From Alphaproteobacteria bacterium (GTDB lineage: Bacteria > Pseudomonadota > Alphaproteobacteria > Sphingomonadales > Sphingomonadaceae), in NCBI GenBank assembly GCA_005882415.1, contig VBAE01000111.1, positions 1 to 36,220 of the forward strand: DNA of 36,220 bases. The letters are read 5' to 3'. The notes under the pieces are model-generated. The model had not been told where the DNA came from and did no database searches. It saw nothing but the letters and a program-made list of their open reading frames with translations. The first letter of the stretch is position 1, and every line of letters starts with the position of its first letter. Made by a program: the position numbers and the translations under genes. Shown one piece after another: positions 14,787 to 23,809 of this stretch.

Positions 14787-16286
14787 CTAATATTGCCCGT
14801 AGCGGCCCATGACGGAGGCGAAGAGGGCGCGGCTGTCGAAGCCGATGCCGTCCTTGAACACGATCTCGACATTTTCGAGGTCTTCTATCCGCCGCGACGG
14901 GTCGCCGCGGACGATGAGGAGGTCGGCATTCTTGCCGACCGCGACCGAGCCGATGCGGTGGGCGAGGCCGAGATAGGTGGCGCCGTTCAGCGTTCCGATT
15001 CGGATCGCCTCCAGGGGCGTGAAGCCGGCCTGGGTGAGGAGCTCGATCGCCCGCACGTCGCCGAAGCCGGGGAGGACGTTGCCGGCGCCGGTCGGGTCGG
15101 GCCCGGCGATCAGAAGGCCGCCGGCGCGGACGAAGGCGCGCTCCATAAGGAGTTCGTTCGCCCACAGCTTCGCCCGCGCCGCGATCCTCTCGGGCGGGGA
15201 GGAGGCGGAGAGGGCGCGCAGCTTCAGATAATCGGATCGCGCCTCCGGGCTCAAAGCCGCGAGCTGGCGCGGGTCGAGGGGGCGGTAGGCGGGGGAGGTC
15301 GGCTCGAACACCGGCAGGGTCGAGGTCACCGCCACTTTCGCCTGGACGAGCTGGCGGATCAGCGCCTGCCCGGCCGGGCTGTCCGGCTCCATAGCGGCGA
15401 GGGTCGGGCCGCCGACGGTCGCCGGGCAGAGGTCCGGCTTCTTGCCCGGATCGTTCTGGGTGTTGACCCAGAAGCCGTGCTCGAGATCGTCGATTCCGAG
15501 CGCCGCGGCTTCCGGATAGGTGACCGAGCAGAGATGGCCGGTGAGCTTCAGCCCGCGGCGGTGCGCCTCGTCGATCGCCGCTTTGAGCTGGGCCCGGCTG
15601 ATGTTCATGTACGCCTTGAACGAGGTCGCGCCCTGGTCGGCCCAGAAGGCGACGGTGCGCCGCGCCTCGTCCGCGTCGCGAAGCTGGTGCATCTGGATGA
15701 AGGGGCTGTTGGGCCCTTCCAGATAGGGTCCGGTCACATCCATATGCGGCCCGGCGATCTTGCCCGCGTCGATCTGCGCTTTGACGTTCAAGTCCGTGTA
15801 GGGCTCGACGCTGCCCGTCGTCCGCATCGTCGTCACCCCGGCCGCGAGGTAGAGGCGCGGCGCGCTGAAGGTCATCTGCGGGACGAGCGGGCTCGGCGAG
15901 TCCGAATGGCCTTCGGCGTCCAGGTCCGGCCGCGCGATATAGTACATATGGTCGTGCATGCCGACGATGCCGGGGAGCACGGTCGTTCCGGCAAGGTCGA
16001 TCACCCGGGCGCCCGAAGGCACCGGAGCGCCGGGACCGCCGATCGCAGCGATCCGTCCGCCTTCGATCAGGATCGACCGGTCGTCGAGCGCCGCAGCCCC
16101 GGTGCCGTCGACGATCCGGACATGGGTGAGGAGTATCCGACCGCCGGGGATCTTGACGAAGGGCTGCACCGCTTCGCTGGGTTTGGCCGGCGGAGGGAGG
16201 ATTCGGGCGGCGAGGTCCACGCGAGGGTTGGGGGCGGCGCCGGTGAGGGCCACCGCTGCGAGAAGGAGTCCGACAGACTTGTTCAT
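14787..16286 (-). CDS. Exported amidohydrolase-family protein
   Basis: The start is ATG 16286 (MNKSVGLLLAAVALTGAAP, a signal peptide), preceded by GAGGGGGG; the longer frame to 16316 enters repeat C1. The 499-residue product belongs to the metal-dependent amidohydrolase (TIM barrel) superfamily. HxH metal ligands appear in LPGIVGMHDHMYY near residue 108, a candidate carboxylated lysine in TSFKAYMN, further His residues in TGHLCSVT and LEHGFW, and the catalytic Asp in IAGPDPTG. Late blocks ELLTQAGFTPLEAIRIGTLNGA and VGKNADLLIVRGDP are typical of imidazolonepropionase-like/prolidase-like members. The substrate is unknown; a periplasmic location is inferred. Confidence 0.85.
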   Translation of the reverse strand: MNKSVGLLLAAVALTGAAPNPRVDLAARILPPPAKPSEAVQPFVKIPGGRILLTHVRIVDGTGAAALDDRSILIEGGRIAAIGGPGAPVPSGARVIDLAGTTVLPGIVGMHDHMYYIARPDLDAEGHSDSPSPLVPQMTFSAPRLYLAAGVTTMRTTGSVEPYTDLNVKAQIDAGKIAGPHMDVTGPYLEGPNSPFIQMHQLRDADEARRTVAFWADQGATSFKAYMNISRAQLKAAIDEAHRRGLKLTGHLCSVTYPEAAALGIDDLEHGFWVNTQNDPGKKPDLCPATVGGPTLAAMEPDSPAGQALIRQLVQAKVAVTSTLPVFEPTSPAYRPLDPRQLAALSPEARSDYLKLRALSASSPPERIAARAKLWANELLMERAFVRAGGLLIAGPDPTGAGNVLPGFGDVRAIELLTQAGFTPLEAIRIGTLNGATYLGLAHRIGSVAVGKNADLLIVRGDPSRRIEDLENVEIVFKDGIGFDSRALFASVMGRYGQY

Positions 16287-16310
16287 TTCACGCCCCCCTC
16301 GTCCCAACAT

Positions 16311-16406
16311 CGTCATGCCGGACTTGATCCGGCATCCATGAACACGGATCGCGTCCAGTTCTCACAAACCTGTGTTCATGGATTCCGGGTCAAGCCCGGA
16401 ATGACG
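16311..16406. repeat. Palindromic repeat C1
   Basis: Outer arms CGTCATGCCGGACTTGATCC and its near complement ending GGAATGACG enclose a second inverted pair, CCATGAACAC / GTGTTCATGG. Such elements are widespread in alphaproteobacterial intergenic regions. This copy lies between ssb and the amidohydrolase. Confidence 0.85.
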
Positions 16407-16410
16407 GTTC

Positions 16411-16917
16411 TTAGAACGGAACGTCGTCGTCGAGGTCGGTGTCGAAAGCCGGCTGCGGGCGGGGCTGGGGACGGGAGGCGCCGCCGCCACCGCCGAAGCC
16501 GCCACCTCCGCTCTCATAGCCGCCGCCGAAATCGTCCCCCGCACCGGCCCCACCACCGCCGCCGCCACCGCCGCGGCTGTCGAGCAACACGAGCTCGCCG
16601 CGGAAGCGCTGGAGGACGATCTCGGTCGAATAGCGGTCGGCGCCCGACTGGTCGGTCCATTTGCGGGTCTGGATCTGGCCCTCCAGGTAAACCTTGGAGC
16701 CCTTGCGCAAGTACGACTTGGCGACCTTGCCGAGATTCTCGTTGAAGATCACCACCCGGTGCCACTCGGTCCGCTCCTGGCGCTGGCCGTCCCGGTCCTT
16801 CCAGCTCTCCGACGTGGCGAGGCGAAGGTTCACCACCTCGCCGCCGTTATTGAGCGAGCGGCTCTCCGGATCGTCGCCCAGATTGCCGACCAGGATCACC
16901 TTGTTGACGCCCGCCAT
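16411..16917 (-). CDS. ssb: Single-stranded DNA-binding protein
   Basis: SSB protects single-stranded DNA and recruits repair and replication proteins. The start is ATG 16917 after TTTAGGAGAGT; the track start at 16977 lies inside feoB. The 168-residue protein has the OB-fold: [67 protein letters not shown] long Gly-rich linker follows, and the acidic tip is DLDDDVPF, the partner-binding tail. It starts 10 bases after the feoB stop on the same strand, so it may be partly co-transcribed with feoAB. Confidence 0.95.
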   Translation of the reverse strand: MAGVNKVILVGNLGDDPESRSLNNGGEVVNLRLATSESWKDRDGQRQERTEWHRVVIFNENLGKVAKSYLRKGSKVYLEGQIQTRKWTDQSGADRYSTEIVLQRFRGELVLLDSRGGGGGGGGAGAGDDFGGGYESGGGGFGGGGGASRPQPRPQPAFDTDLDDDVPF

Positions 16918-16927
16918 TCCTACTCTC

Positions 16928-18781
16928 CTAAAGCCCCAGGGCCACCGCGCCCCAATAGACCGCGCCCGCGGCCACATAAGCCAGCGCGAAGAGATAGCCT
17001 AGCATGAAGGCGGGCCACTTCCACCCGTTCGTCTCCCTTCGAGTAACGGCAACTGTGGATAAGCATTGGGGGGCGAAGACGAACCAGGCGAGGAAGGCCA
17101 AAGCGGTCGGGAGCGACCAGCGGCCGCGCAGGCGATCCTCGATGACCCGGCTGCCCTCGTCGCTGTCGTCGGCCTGGATCGAGTAGGCGGTGGCCAGCGC
17201 GGAGACGGCCACCTCGCGCGCCGCCATCGCCGGGATCAAGGCGAGCGCGATCTCATGGTTGAAGCCGATCGGGCGGACGACGACTTCCAGCGCGCCCGCC
17301 ACCTTGCCGGCGATCGAGCTGTCGAGCGCGGTCTCTCCGGGCTTCGGCTGCGGGAAAGCGAGCAGGGCCCAAAGGATCACGGTGGAGACGAGGATGATCG
17401 TCCCCGCACGCTTCAGGAAGATGAGCGTCCGGCTCCACAGGCCGATCGCGATGTCGCGCGCCCGGGGGAGCTGATATTTCGGCATCTCCATCATGAAGCC
17501 GCGCGGGGCGCCCCTGGTCACGGTGAAGCGGAGTACCAGGGCCGCCACCAAAGCCCCGAGCACGCCGAGCACATAGAGGCCGAACAGCACCAGCCCCTGC
17601 AACCCGATGCCCATGCCGATGCTCCGCGCCGGAATGAACGCGCCGATGATGATTCCGTAGACCGGCAGCCGCGCCGAGCAGGTCATCAAGGGCGCGATGA
17701 GGATGGTGGTCAGGCGGTGCTTGGGATCCTCGATCGTTCGGGTCGCCATGATCCCGGGAATGGCGCAGGCGAAGGAGGAGAGGAGGGGGATGAAGGCGTG
17801 ACCGGAGAGGCCGACCCGGGCCATCAGCCGGTCCATCAGGAAGGCCGCGCGGACCATATAGCCGCTCGCCTCCAGCACCAGAATGAACAGGAACAGGATC
17901 AATATCTGAGGCAAGAAGGCGATCACCGCGCCGACCCCCGCGAGCACCCCGTCGACGAGCAGCGAGCGGAGCAGCCCGTCCGGGATGATCCCGGCGACTG
18001 CGCCCTGCGTCGCGGCGACCAGTGCCTCGATCCAATTCACCGGCGCCTCGCTCCAGGCGAACACCGCCTGGAACATGAAGAACATGATCCCGACGAAGAT
18101 CAGCGGCCCCGCAACCGGGTGGAGCGCGATGGAATCGATGATCTGGGTCGAGCGGCGGACCTCGCGCTCGCTCACCGTCACCAGTTTCGCGATCGCGCGG
18201 GCGCGGCGCTGGATGGCGGCGAAGTCTTCGGCTTTGGCACCGTCGCCGGCACGAAGGCGGCGGGCGGCCCCGACCGAGGCGCTCAAAGCTTCCTTCAATT
18301 CATCCCCGCCGCGGCGGCGGACCGCGACCGTCTCGATCACCGGCACGCCGAGCTCCCGCTCAAGCGCCACGGGATCGATGTCGAGGCCGTCGCGGCGGGC
18401 GAGGTCGACCATGTTGAGCGCCACCACCGTCGGCGCGCCGAGTGCGATCAGCTGCAAAGCGAAGCGAAGGTGATTGTCGAGATTGCTGGCGTCGAGGACG
18501 ATCAGAAGCGCGTCGGGCAGCCGCTCGCCCTGCTGCTTGCCCAAGAGGACGTCGCGGGTCACCTCCTCATCCGGGCTGGAGGGATCGAGACTGTAGGCGC
18601 CGGGGAGGTCGACCAGCTCGACCGGCCGGCCGTCGGCAAGATAGAGGCGGCCCGACTTCCGCTCGACGGTGACGCCCGGATAATTGCCGACCTTCTGTCG
18701 CGCCCCGGTCAGCATGTTGAACAGGGCGCTCTTGCCGGCATTGGGATTGCCGACCACCGCGATCAGCGGATAGGTGCTCAC
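16928..18781 (-). CDS. feoB: Ferrous iron transport protein B
   Basis: FeoB imports Fe(II) across the inner membrane. The N-terminal G domain has G1 [12 protein letters not shown] at residues 11-22, G3 [11 protein letters not shown] and G4 ALNMVDLA. After a helical linker come the membrane core and gate motifs, including [16 protein letters not shown] and [17 protein letters not shown], both with the family's conserved cysteine. Length 617 aa is in the usual range for short FeoB forms. The start is GTG, overlapping the feoA stop by four bases (GTGA), which indicates translational coupling. Likely under the Fur-box-like site upstream of feoA. Confidence 0.96.
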   Translation of the reverse strand: MSTYPLIAVVGNPNAGKSALFNMLTGARQKVGNYPGVTVERKSGRLYLADGRPVELVDLPGAYSLDPSSPDEEVTRDVLLGKQQGERLPDALLIVLDASNLDNHLRFALQLIALGAPTVVALNMVDLARRDGLDIDPVALERELGVPVIETVAVRRRGGDELKEALSASVGAARRLRAGDGAKAEDFAAIQRRARAIAKLVTVSEREVRRSTQIIDSIALHPVAGPLIFVGIMFFMFQAVFAWSEAPVNWIEALVAATQGAVAGIIPDGLLRSLLVDGVLAGVGAVIAFLPQILILFLFILVLEASGYMVRAAFLMDRLMARVGLSGHAFIPLLSSFACAIPGIMATRTIEDPKHRLTTILIAPLMTCSARLPVYGIIIGAFIPARSIGMGIGLQGLVLFGLYVLGVLGALVAALVLRFTVTRGAPRGFMMEMPKYQLPRARDIAIGLWSRTLIFLKRAGTIILVSTVILWALLAFPQPKPGETALDSSIAGKVAGALEVVVRPIGFNHEIALALIPAMAAREVAVSALATAYSIQADDSDEGSRVIEDRLRGRWSLPTALAFLAWFVFAPQCLSTVAVTRRETNGWKWPAFMLGYLFALAYVAAGAVYWGAVALGL

Positions 18782-19023
18782 TGGCCCCCCGCCTCGACGG
18801 AGATGGCCTGGGCCTGGAGCCTGCGCATCGCCACGGTCATCCGCCCGATCCGGATCGCCAGCGGGTCGCGGCCGAAGGGGGCGCCGTGCAGAGCCTCGAT
18901 CCGCACCCCTTCGTCGAAGCCGAGATTGCGAAGCCGCCGCGCGTCCGGCTCGGACAGGCGCGACCAGTCGATCCCGGTCACGGTCGCCGGGGTTCGGAAC
19001 GGAAGCTGGTCGAGGCTCATCAT
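18778..19023 (-). CDS. feoA: FeoA-family iron transport protein
   Basis: FeoA is a small SH3-like protein that assists FeoB. The start at 19023 follows GGAAGA with good spacing; an ATG at 19035 is also possible, and the long 157-aa track ORF is not credible. The 81-residue product has LPFRTPATVTGIDW, RRLRNLGFDEGVRIEALH and DPLAIRIGRMTVAMRRLQAQAI, the standard FeoA pattern. Confidence 0.92.
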   Translation of the reverse strand: MMSLDQLPFRTPATVTGIDWSRLSEPDARRLRNLGFDEGVRIEALHGAPFGRDPLAIRIGRMTVAMRRLQAQAISVEAGGQ

Positions 19024-19037
19024 CGCGTCTTCCATAT

Positions 19038-19058
19038 AATGCGAGTGATTATCAATAA
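19038..19058 (-). promoter_or_regulatory. Fur-box-like site upstream of feoAB
   Basis: AATGCGAGTGATTATCAATA is an AT-rich site in a GC-rich context, with a TGATTATCA core as in Fur operators (GATAATGATTATC type). It lies just upstream of the feoA start, where a repressor would block transcription. The match is by eye. Confidence 0.6.
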
Positions 19059-19180
19059 CGAGTGAAAAAGGCCGAACTGCGGCGTGGGCGGCGCGGGCAG
19101 CGCCCGCGGCCTTTGTTGGGGGGAGTGGCGAGGCGGCTTCTTTGTGCCTAAGCTTCGCGCCAAACCGAGGGGAAGCCACC

Positions 19181-20458
19181 ATGAAGACCGCGATCGTCCT
19201 GCTGACCGGGGCCGCCAGCCTCATCGCCGCGCCTGCCGTCGCCAAGCCCAAGGCGGAGACGGTGGAGCAGCGAGTCGAGCGGGTGCTGAGCGCCAGCCCG
19301 GTGATCGACGGGCATAACGACCTCCCCGGCGAGATCCGGGAGGGTTACGATTTGTGGCGGAAACCCCTCGACCTCAATGCCGACACGTCGGCGCTCGAGC
19401 ACAAGCTCCAGACCGACCTCCCCCGGATGAAGAAGGGCCATGTCGGCGCCCAATTCTGGTCGGTCTACATTCCGGCCACGACCACCGGCCCGCAGGCGAT
19501 CCAGGACACGCTGGAGGAGATCGACATCGTCCACCGCATGGTCGATCGCTATCCGGGCCAGCTCGAAATGGCGGGCACCGCGGCGGATATCCGCAGGATC
19601 GAGAAAGCGGGCAAGATCGCCTCGCTGATCGGCGTCGAGGGCGGGCACCAGATGGCCGGCTCCGGGGCGGCGCTGCGCAGCTATTACGCGCTCGGCGCCC
19701 GCTACATGACCCTCACCCACTCGGTGAACAACGAATGGGCCGATTCGGCCACGGACGATCCGGCGCACAACGGCCTCACCCCCTTCGGCCGCGCCGTGAT
19801 CCACGAGATGAACCGGCTCGGCATGTTCGTCGATCTCAGCCACGTCTCGGCCGAGACGATGCGCCAGGCGCTGGCGACCACGAAGGCGCCGGTGATCTTC
19901 TCCCATTCCAGCGCCCGCGCTTTGATGGACCACCCGCGCAACGTCCCCGACGACGTGCTGAAGCTGCTTCCGGCGAATGGCGGGGTGGTGATGGTGAACT
20001 TCTACCCGGCCTTCCTCAGCCCCGCTTACCGCGCCTGGAATGCGGCGTCCGACGCCGAGCAGGCGCGGATCAAGAATGTCTATTCGGGCCAGCCCGAGCG
20101 GCGGAAGGCGGCGACCGAGGCCTGGGAAGCGGCCAACCCTGCGCCCGCAGTCCCCGTGTCCGTGGTCGCGGACCATGTCGAGCATATCCGGAAGATCGCA
20201 AGCGTCGACAATATCGGCATCGGCTCCGACTTCGACGGGATCAACGGCACCTCGCCGCAGGGGCTCGAGGGGGTCGACAAATATCCGGCCCTGTTCGTCG
20301 AACTCGCCCGCCGCGGCTGGAGCGACGCCGATCTGGCCAAGGTGTCCGGCGGCAACCTCCTGCGCGCAATGGAGCGGATGGAGCAGGTGGCGGCGTCGAT
20401 GAAGAACGAACCCCCGCTCAACGCGACCATCGAGCAGCTGGACAAGCCGACTCCGTAA
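19181..20458 (+). CDS. M19 family membrane dipeptidase (exported)
   Basis: ATG 19181 with GAGGGGAAG upstream is chosen over the track start at 19142 because it begins a signal peptide, MKTAIVLLTGAASLIAAPAVA. The 425-residue product belongs to the renal dipeptidase family, zinc enzymes that hydrolyse dipeptides. Visible ligand motifs are the HxD in IDGHNDLP (His45, Asp47), IGVEGGHQM, MTLTHSVNN, FVDLSHVS, IFSHSSAR and GIGSDFDGI. The enzyme is probably periplasmic or outer-membrane associated. It converges with the DOPA dioxygenase-like gene across repeat C3. Confidence 0.93.
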   Translation: MKTAIVLLTGAASLIAAPAVAKPKAETVEQRVERVLSASPVIDGHNDLPGEIREGYDLWRKPLDLNADTSALEHKLQTDLPRMKKGHVGAQFWSVYIPATTTGPQAIQDTLEEIDIVHRMVDRYPGQLEMAGTAADIRRIEKAGKIASLIGVEGGHQMAGSGAALRSYYALGARYMTLTHSVNNEWADSATDDPAHNGLTPFGRAVIHEMNRLGMFVDLSHVSAETMRQALATTKAPVIFSHSSARALMDHPRNVPDDVLKLLPANGGVVMVNFYPAFLSPAYRAWNAASDAEQARIKNVYSGQPERRKAATEAWEAANPAPAVPVSVVADHVEHIRKIASVDNIGIGSDFDGINGTSPQGLEGVDKYPALFVELARRGWSDADLAKVSGGNLLRAMERMEQVAASMKNEPPLNATIEQLDKPTP

Positions 20459-20467
20459 GACTCAGGC

Positions 20468-20550
20468 CGTCATTGCGAGCGTAGCGAAGCAATCCAGTGC
20501 GGCCTCCGAGGCCCATGGATTGCCGCGTCGCTTCGCTCCTCGCAATGACG
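20468..20550. repeat. Palindromic repeat C3
   Basis: Arms CGTCATTGCGAGCGTAGCGA and the near complement ending TCGCAATGACG, with a second inner inverted pair (AATCCA/TGGATT). It sits between convergent genes and could terminate both. Confidence 0.85.
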
Positions 20551-20552
20551 GG

Positions 20553-20900
20553 CTAGGGGGAGACGGTGGGGTCCGTATTCGGCTCCCCCGCAAGCTCCGC
20601 TTCCTGCTCTTCCGGAAGCACCTCGCCGTGGAGGGGCAGCGGCGTGCCGATCCACACCGCATCGAGGAGATGGTCGCGCTTGGCGTTGACCAGGCTCTGG
20701 AACAGCTCGGGTGCGAAGGCGACCTGATACATGGCGGCGCCGTGCGGGCCGACCGGCCCCTCGCGCCAGAAGCCGAGCCGGACCCGGAACCGCTCCGCAA
20801 CCGCCTCGCGAAGCGCCGCGGCGTGCGCCCGCTCCCCGGACGACCGGAAATAGATATGGGCGTGATAGCTCGCGATCTCTGACGGCGAGCGCGGCTGCAT
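20553..20900 (-). CDS. DOPA 4,5-dioxygenase-like protein with an internal in-frame gap
   Basis: The start is ATG 20900, overlapping the COQ9 stop by one base. The 115-residue product has the DOPA dioxygenase family opening EIASYHAHIYFRS, with a metal-binding His motif, then VRLGFWREGPVGPHGAAMYQVAFAPELFQSLV. Relatives normally continue with a block like PWLMLNR...VLVHPNT before reaching DH-x-x-x-A-x-W-x-G. Here SLV is joined directly to NAKRDHLLDAVWIGTPLPL, so about 17-20 residues including a conserved His are missing. The missing His suggests an inactive product if the gap is real. The family includes extradiol-type enzymes, but many members have unknown substrates. Confidence 0.75.
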   Translation of the reverse strand: MQPRSPSEIASYHAHIYFRSSGERAHAAALREAVAERFRVRLGFWREGPVGPHGAAMYQVAFAPELFQSLVNAKRDHLLDAVWIGTPLPLHGEVLPEEQEAELAGEPNTDPTVSP

Positions 20901-21559
20901 CAGACGGCCGGGTAGCGCAGCCGGCCGAGGAAGCGGCTGAGCGATGGCCTGCGTTCGCGGCCGCGGCGCCACTGGGCCTTCACTTTCTCGAACTTCATCA
21001 CGTCGTCGATCCGCCGGTCGAGGAAGGCGCGGGTTTCGGTCAGTTCGGGCCCCTCGTCGTTCATGTAGACCAGCGTCGTGGAGCCGTAGACGCCCATCAG
21101 GATCGCGCGCTTGGAATAGAAGTTGAAGTCGGTCGCTTTGTCGCCGGCGATCCGCCACATCCGGTCGGCCGCACGCCAGGCGAGGCGGCTCCCCTCCAAC
21201 ACATTCTGCGGCTGGGCGAGGATGGCGAGAGCGCGGCGAAGCGCCTCCTTGTGCGGATTGGCGACCTCGATCCGGAACATGACCAGCTCCCGGATCCGCT
21301 CCCTGATCTTCATCGCCTCGACCCGCTCCAGCGGAAAGGCGGCCGCCGCGGCGCGGTCGATCGAATCGAACCAGCCGTCGATCATGTCGAGCGCGCCCCG
21401 TGGGAAAGCGAGCCGGGCGCGGGCGGCGGGGACTCCGAGGGTGGACGCGGCCATGGCCAGCGCCGAGTCCGACCAGCCGTCGAACACCGCATTCTCCGGG
21501 ATCAGCGGCGACAGAGCCAGCTTGAGCTCGTCCAGCGTCATTTCCGATGGCTCGACCAT
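20900..21559 (-). CDS. COQ9 family ubiquinone biosynthesis protein
   Basis: COQ9 is a lipid-binding protein that presents ubiquinone intermediates to Coq7. The start is uncertain: ATG 21559 (MVEPSEMTLDELKLAL) or 21541; 21559 leaves seven bases after the EamA gene. Family blocks are PENAVFDGWSDSALAMAA, FPRGALDMIDGWF, RIRELVMFRIEVANPHKEALRRALAILA, WRAADRMWRIAGDKATDFNFYSKRAILMGVYGST, and an RRIDDVMKFEK region near the end. Length fits. Confidence 0.92.
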   Translation of the reverse strand: MVEPSEMTLDELKLALSPLIPENAVFDGWSDSALAMAASTLGVPAARARLAFPRGALDMIDGWFDSIDRAAAAAFPLERVEAMKIRERIRELVMFRIEVANPHKEALRRALAILAQPQNVLEGSRLAWRAADRMWRIAGDKATDFNFYSKRAILMGVYGSTTLVYMNDEGPELTETRAFLDRRIDDVMKFEKVKAQWRRGRERRPSLSRFLGRLRYPAV

Positions 21560-21566
21560 GGCGGAC

Positions 21567-22475
21567 TCAATGATCCTCGTCGGCGGCGGTTGCAAGGCCG
21601 GGCCGCTCCGGCAGCCGGATCAGGACGAGGGCGGCCGCGATCAGGACCGCCCCGAGCGCGTCGGCGAGGCCGAAGCGTTCGTGATAAGCGAACCAGCCGA
21701 TCAGCGCCGTCGCGGCGGGCTGGGTGAGCAGGCCCAAGCCGACCACCACCGGCGAGAGATAGCCGACCGCGTAGACGAGCAGGCCCTGGCCGATCAGCTG
21801 GCTGCCGATCGCGAGCAGGATCACGGGAGTCCAGTCGGTCGGAACCACCTTCTCGCCCAGCGCCAGCGCGAACAGCAGGAGCGGGACCGCCCCGGCTGCA
21901 GTGGCGATGGCGAGCACCGGCATCGGCCGCATCGATTTCCGCGCCCGGTCCACCGCGACCAAATAGAAGGTGTAGAACAGGCCGGCGAGCATCGCGAACA
22001 GGTCTCCCGCGAAATGGTCGGGCGACATCTCGTAGCTCGATCCGAGCAGCAGCGCCGCCCCCGCCCCCGCCAGCACCAGGGCCGCCACCTGCATCCGCGC
22101 CGGAAGCGCCCGCGCGACGACGAAGCCGTAGATGACGAGGAGGAAGCTCGACGAATTGCCGAACAAAGTGGCGTTGGCGAGCTTGGTCATGCCGATGCCG
22201 ATATGCCAGGCGGCGAGATCGGCGGCGAAGAACAACCCTCCGAAGGCGACCAGCATCTTGAGCGCCCCGGACCCCTCCCCGAACAGGTCCCGCCGCGCGA
22301 CCAGCAGCAGCACCGGGGCCGCCAGCGCGAGCCGCCAGAAGCCGGACGCCACCGGCCCGACGTCGGCGAGCCGGACCATCCACGGCCCGAAGGCGAGCAT
22401 CAGGTTCGCCAGCACCAGCGCGGGAAAGGCGTATCGCCCGGCGCGGGCGGCGGATTGAGGGATTGGCTGGTGCAT
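21567..22475 (-). CDS. EamA/DMT-superfamily transporter
   Basis: The 302-residue protein has about ten hydrophobic helices in two repeats, as in the drug/metabolite transporter superfamily. Recognisable elements include FWRLALAAPVLLLVARRD, ATLFGNSSSFLLVIYGF in the first EamA half, and SQLIGQGLLVYAVGYLSPVVVGLGLLTQPAATALIGW in the second. The substrate cannot be inferred. It heads a tight minus-strand run (EamA - COQ9 - DOPA dioxygenase-like) and is divergent from the Old Yellow Enzyme with 52 bases between starts. Confidence 0.9.
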   Translation of the reverse strand: MHQPIPQSAARAGRYAFPALVLANLMLAFGPWMVRLADVGPVASGFWRLALAAPVLLLVARRDLFGEGSGALKMLVAFGGLFFAADLAAWHIGIGMTKLANATLFGNSSSFLLVIYGFVVARALPARMQVAALVLAGAGAALLLGSSYEMSPDHFAGDLFAMLAGLFYTFYLVAVDRARKSMRPMPVLAIATAAGAVPLLLFALALGEKVVPTDWTPVILLAIGSQLIGQGLLVYAVGYLSPVVVGLGLLTQPAATALIGWFAYHERFGLADALGAVLIAAALVLIRLPERPGLATAADEDH

Positions 22476-22527
22476 GTCGAAGATGTCGCCGCTAGGGCTG
22501 CCGCTCCTCCGCAGTCAAGGAATGTGC

Positions 22528-23616
22528 ATGAGCGACCTGTTCGATCCGATCCAGCTGGGCGCCCTGCTCTGCCCGAACCGGGTGGTAATGGCCCCGATGA
22601 CCCGCGGCCGGTCGACCCGCGACCATGTCCCGACAGAGCTGATGATCGACTATTACCGCCAGCGCGCCTCCGCCGGCCTGATCATCACCGAGGCGACCGG
22701 AATCTCGCAGCAGGGCCTCGGCTGGCCCTATGCGCCGGGCATCTGGAGCAGCGAACATGTCGAGGCGTGGAAGCCGGTCACCGAGGCGGTGCACGAGGCG
22801 GGCGGGCGGATCGTCTGCCAGCTCTGGCATATGGGCCGGGTCGTCCACCCCGACTTCCTCGGCGGCGAGGCGCCCGTCTCGGCGTCCGCCACCACCGCGC
22901 CCTACAAGGCCCACACCTATGACGGCCGCAAACCTTATGCCGAGGCGCGCCCGTTGACCGTCGACGAGATCGCGGCCGTGGTCGCCGACTACGCCCGCGC
23001 CGCCGGCTATGCGATCGGCGCCGGCTTCGACGGCGTCCAGATCCACGCCGCCAACGGCTATCTCATCGACCAATTCCTCCGCGACGGCACCAACCAGCGC
23101 GACGACGATTATGGCGGCGGAATCGAGAACCGCATCCGCCTGCTCCGCGAAGTCGCCAAGGCGGTGACGGACATCGTCGGGCCGGAGCGCACCTCGGTCC
23201 GCCTCTCGCCCAACAGCGAAACCCAAGGCGCGGCCGATTCCGACCCGGAGCCCCTGTTCGTCGCCGCCGCCGAGGCGCTGCAGGCGCTGGGGATCGCCTT
23301 CCTCGAGCTTCGCGAGCCGGGACCGGAGGGGACGTTCGGCAAGAGCGACGTGCCGGCTATTTCACCGGCGATCCGCAAGGTGTTTACGAAGCCGCTGATC
23401 CTCAACTCCGACTTCACCCTGGAGACCGCCACCGCCGCTCTGGCCGAGGAACGAGCCGATGCGATCAGCTTCGGGCGGCCGTTCATCGCGAACCCGGATC
23501 TGCCGGAGCGCCTTTCCCGAGGTGCAGAGCTAGCGTCCGACGTGATGGCGACCTGGTACAGCCAGGGCCCTGAAGGCTATGTCGATTATCCGGCGCTAGC
23601 TGCCTCCCCGTCGTAA
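22528..23616 (+). CDS. Old Yellow Enzyme family alkene reductase
   Basis: FMN-dependent NAD(P)H oxidoreductases of this family reduce activated C=C bonds. ATG 22528 is chosen with AAGGA six bases upstream; the ATG at 22522 and the track start at 22474 fit less well. The 362-residue product has the family opening LFDPIQLGALLCPNRVVMAPMTRGR, ITEATGISQQGLG, QLWHMGRVVHP, the substrate-binding His-Asn motif IHAANGYLIDQFL near residue 172, YGGGIENR, and the FMN-binding AISFGRPFIANPDLPERL. The last four residues (ASPS) and the stop are encoded by the left end of repeat B3. Confidence 0.93.
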   Translation: MSDLFDPIQLGALLCPNRVVMAPMTRGRSTRDHVPTELMIDYYRQRASAGLIITEATGISQQGLGWPYAPGIWSSEHVEAWKPVTEAVHEAGGRIVCQLWHMGRVVHPDFLGGEAPVSASATTAPYKAHTYDGRKPYAEARPLTVDEIAAVVADYARAAGYAIGAGFDGVQIHAANGYLIDQFLRDGTNQRDDDYGGGIENRIRLLREVAKAVTDIVGPERTSVRLSPNSETQGAADSDPEPLFVAAAEALQALGIAFLELREPGPEGTFGKSDVPAISPAIRKVFTKPLILNSDFTLETATAALAEERADAISFGRPFIANPDLPERLSRGAELASDVMATWYSQGPEGYVDYPALAASPS

Positions 23617-23737
23617 GACGGGGAGGGGGACCAGCGGAGCTGGTGGAGGGGTGACCGAACTCAGACTCCGAGCCTTGTCACCCCTCCACCACCTTCGGTG
23701 GTCCCCCTCCCCACCGCTGCCGCGGCAGGGAGGCAGG
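23600..23737. repeat. Composite palindrome B3
   Basis: CTGCCTCCCCGTC and the far end AGGGAGGCAGG form the outer arms; inside are GACCAGCGGAGCTGGTGG and CCACCACCTTCGGTGGTCCC. The body is nearly the same as B4. It overlaps the 3' end of the alkene reductase gene. Confidence 0.88.
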
Positions 23738-23809
23738 TTAAGCTCTTGATCCTGCGTCTTCTTTTCTTTGCCCACTTGCGCTATGGGCGCCGCTGGGAAG
23801 GGGATGAGA

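Noticed and set aside
14697-16745. 682-aa plus-strand ORF across the amidohydrolase
   Set aside because: Antisense shadow that also runs through repeat C1 and ssb, which a real gene would not do.
17066-19039. 657-aa plus-strand ORF across feoB
   Set aside because: Antisense of feoB with a strongly charged, repetitive composition (many Arg, Asp, His, Gln) and no motif.
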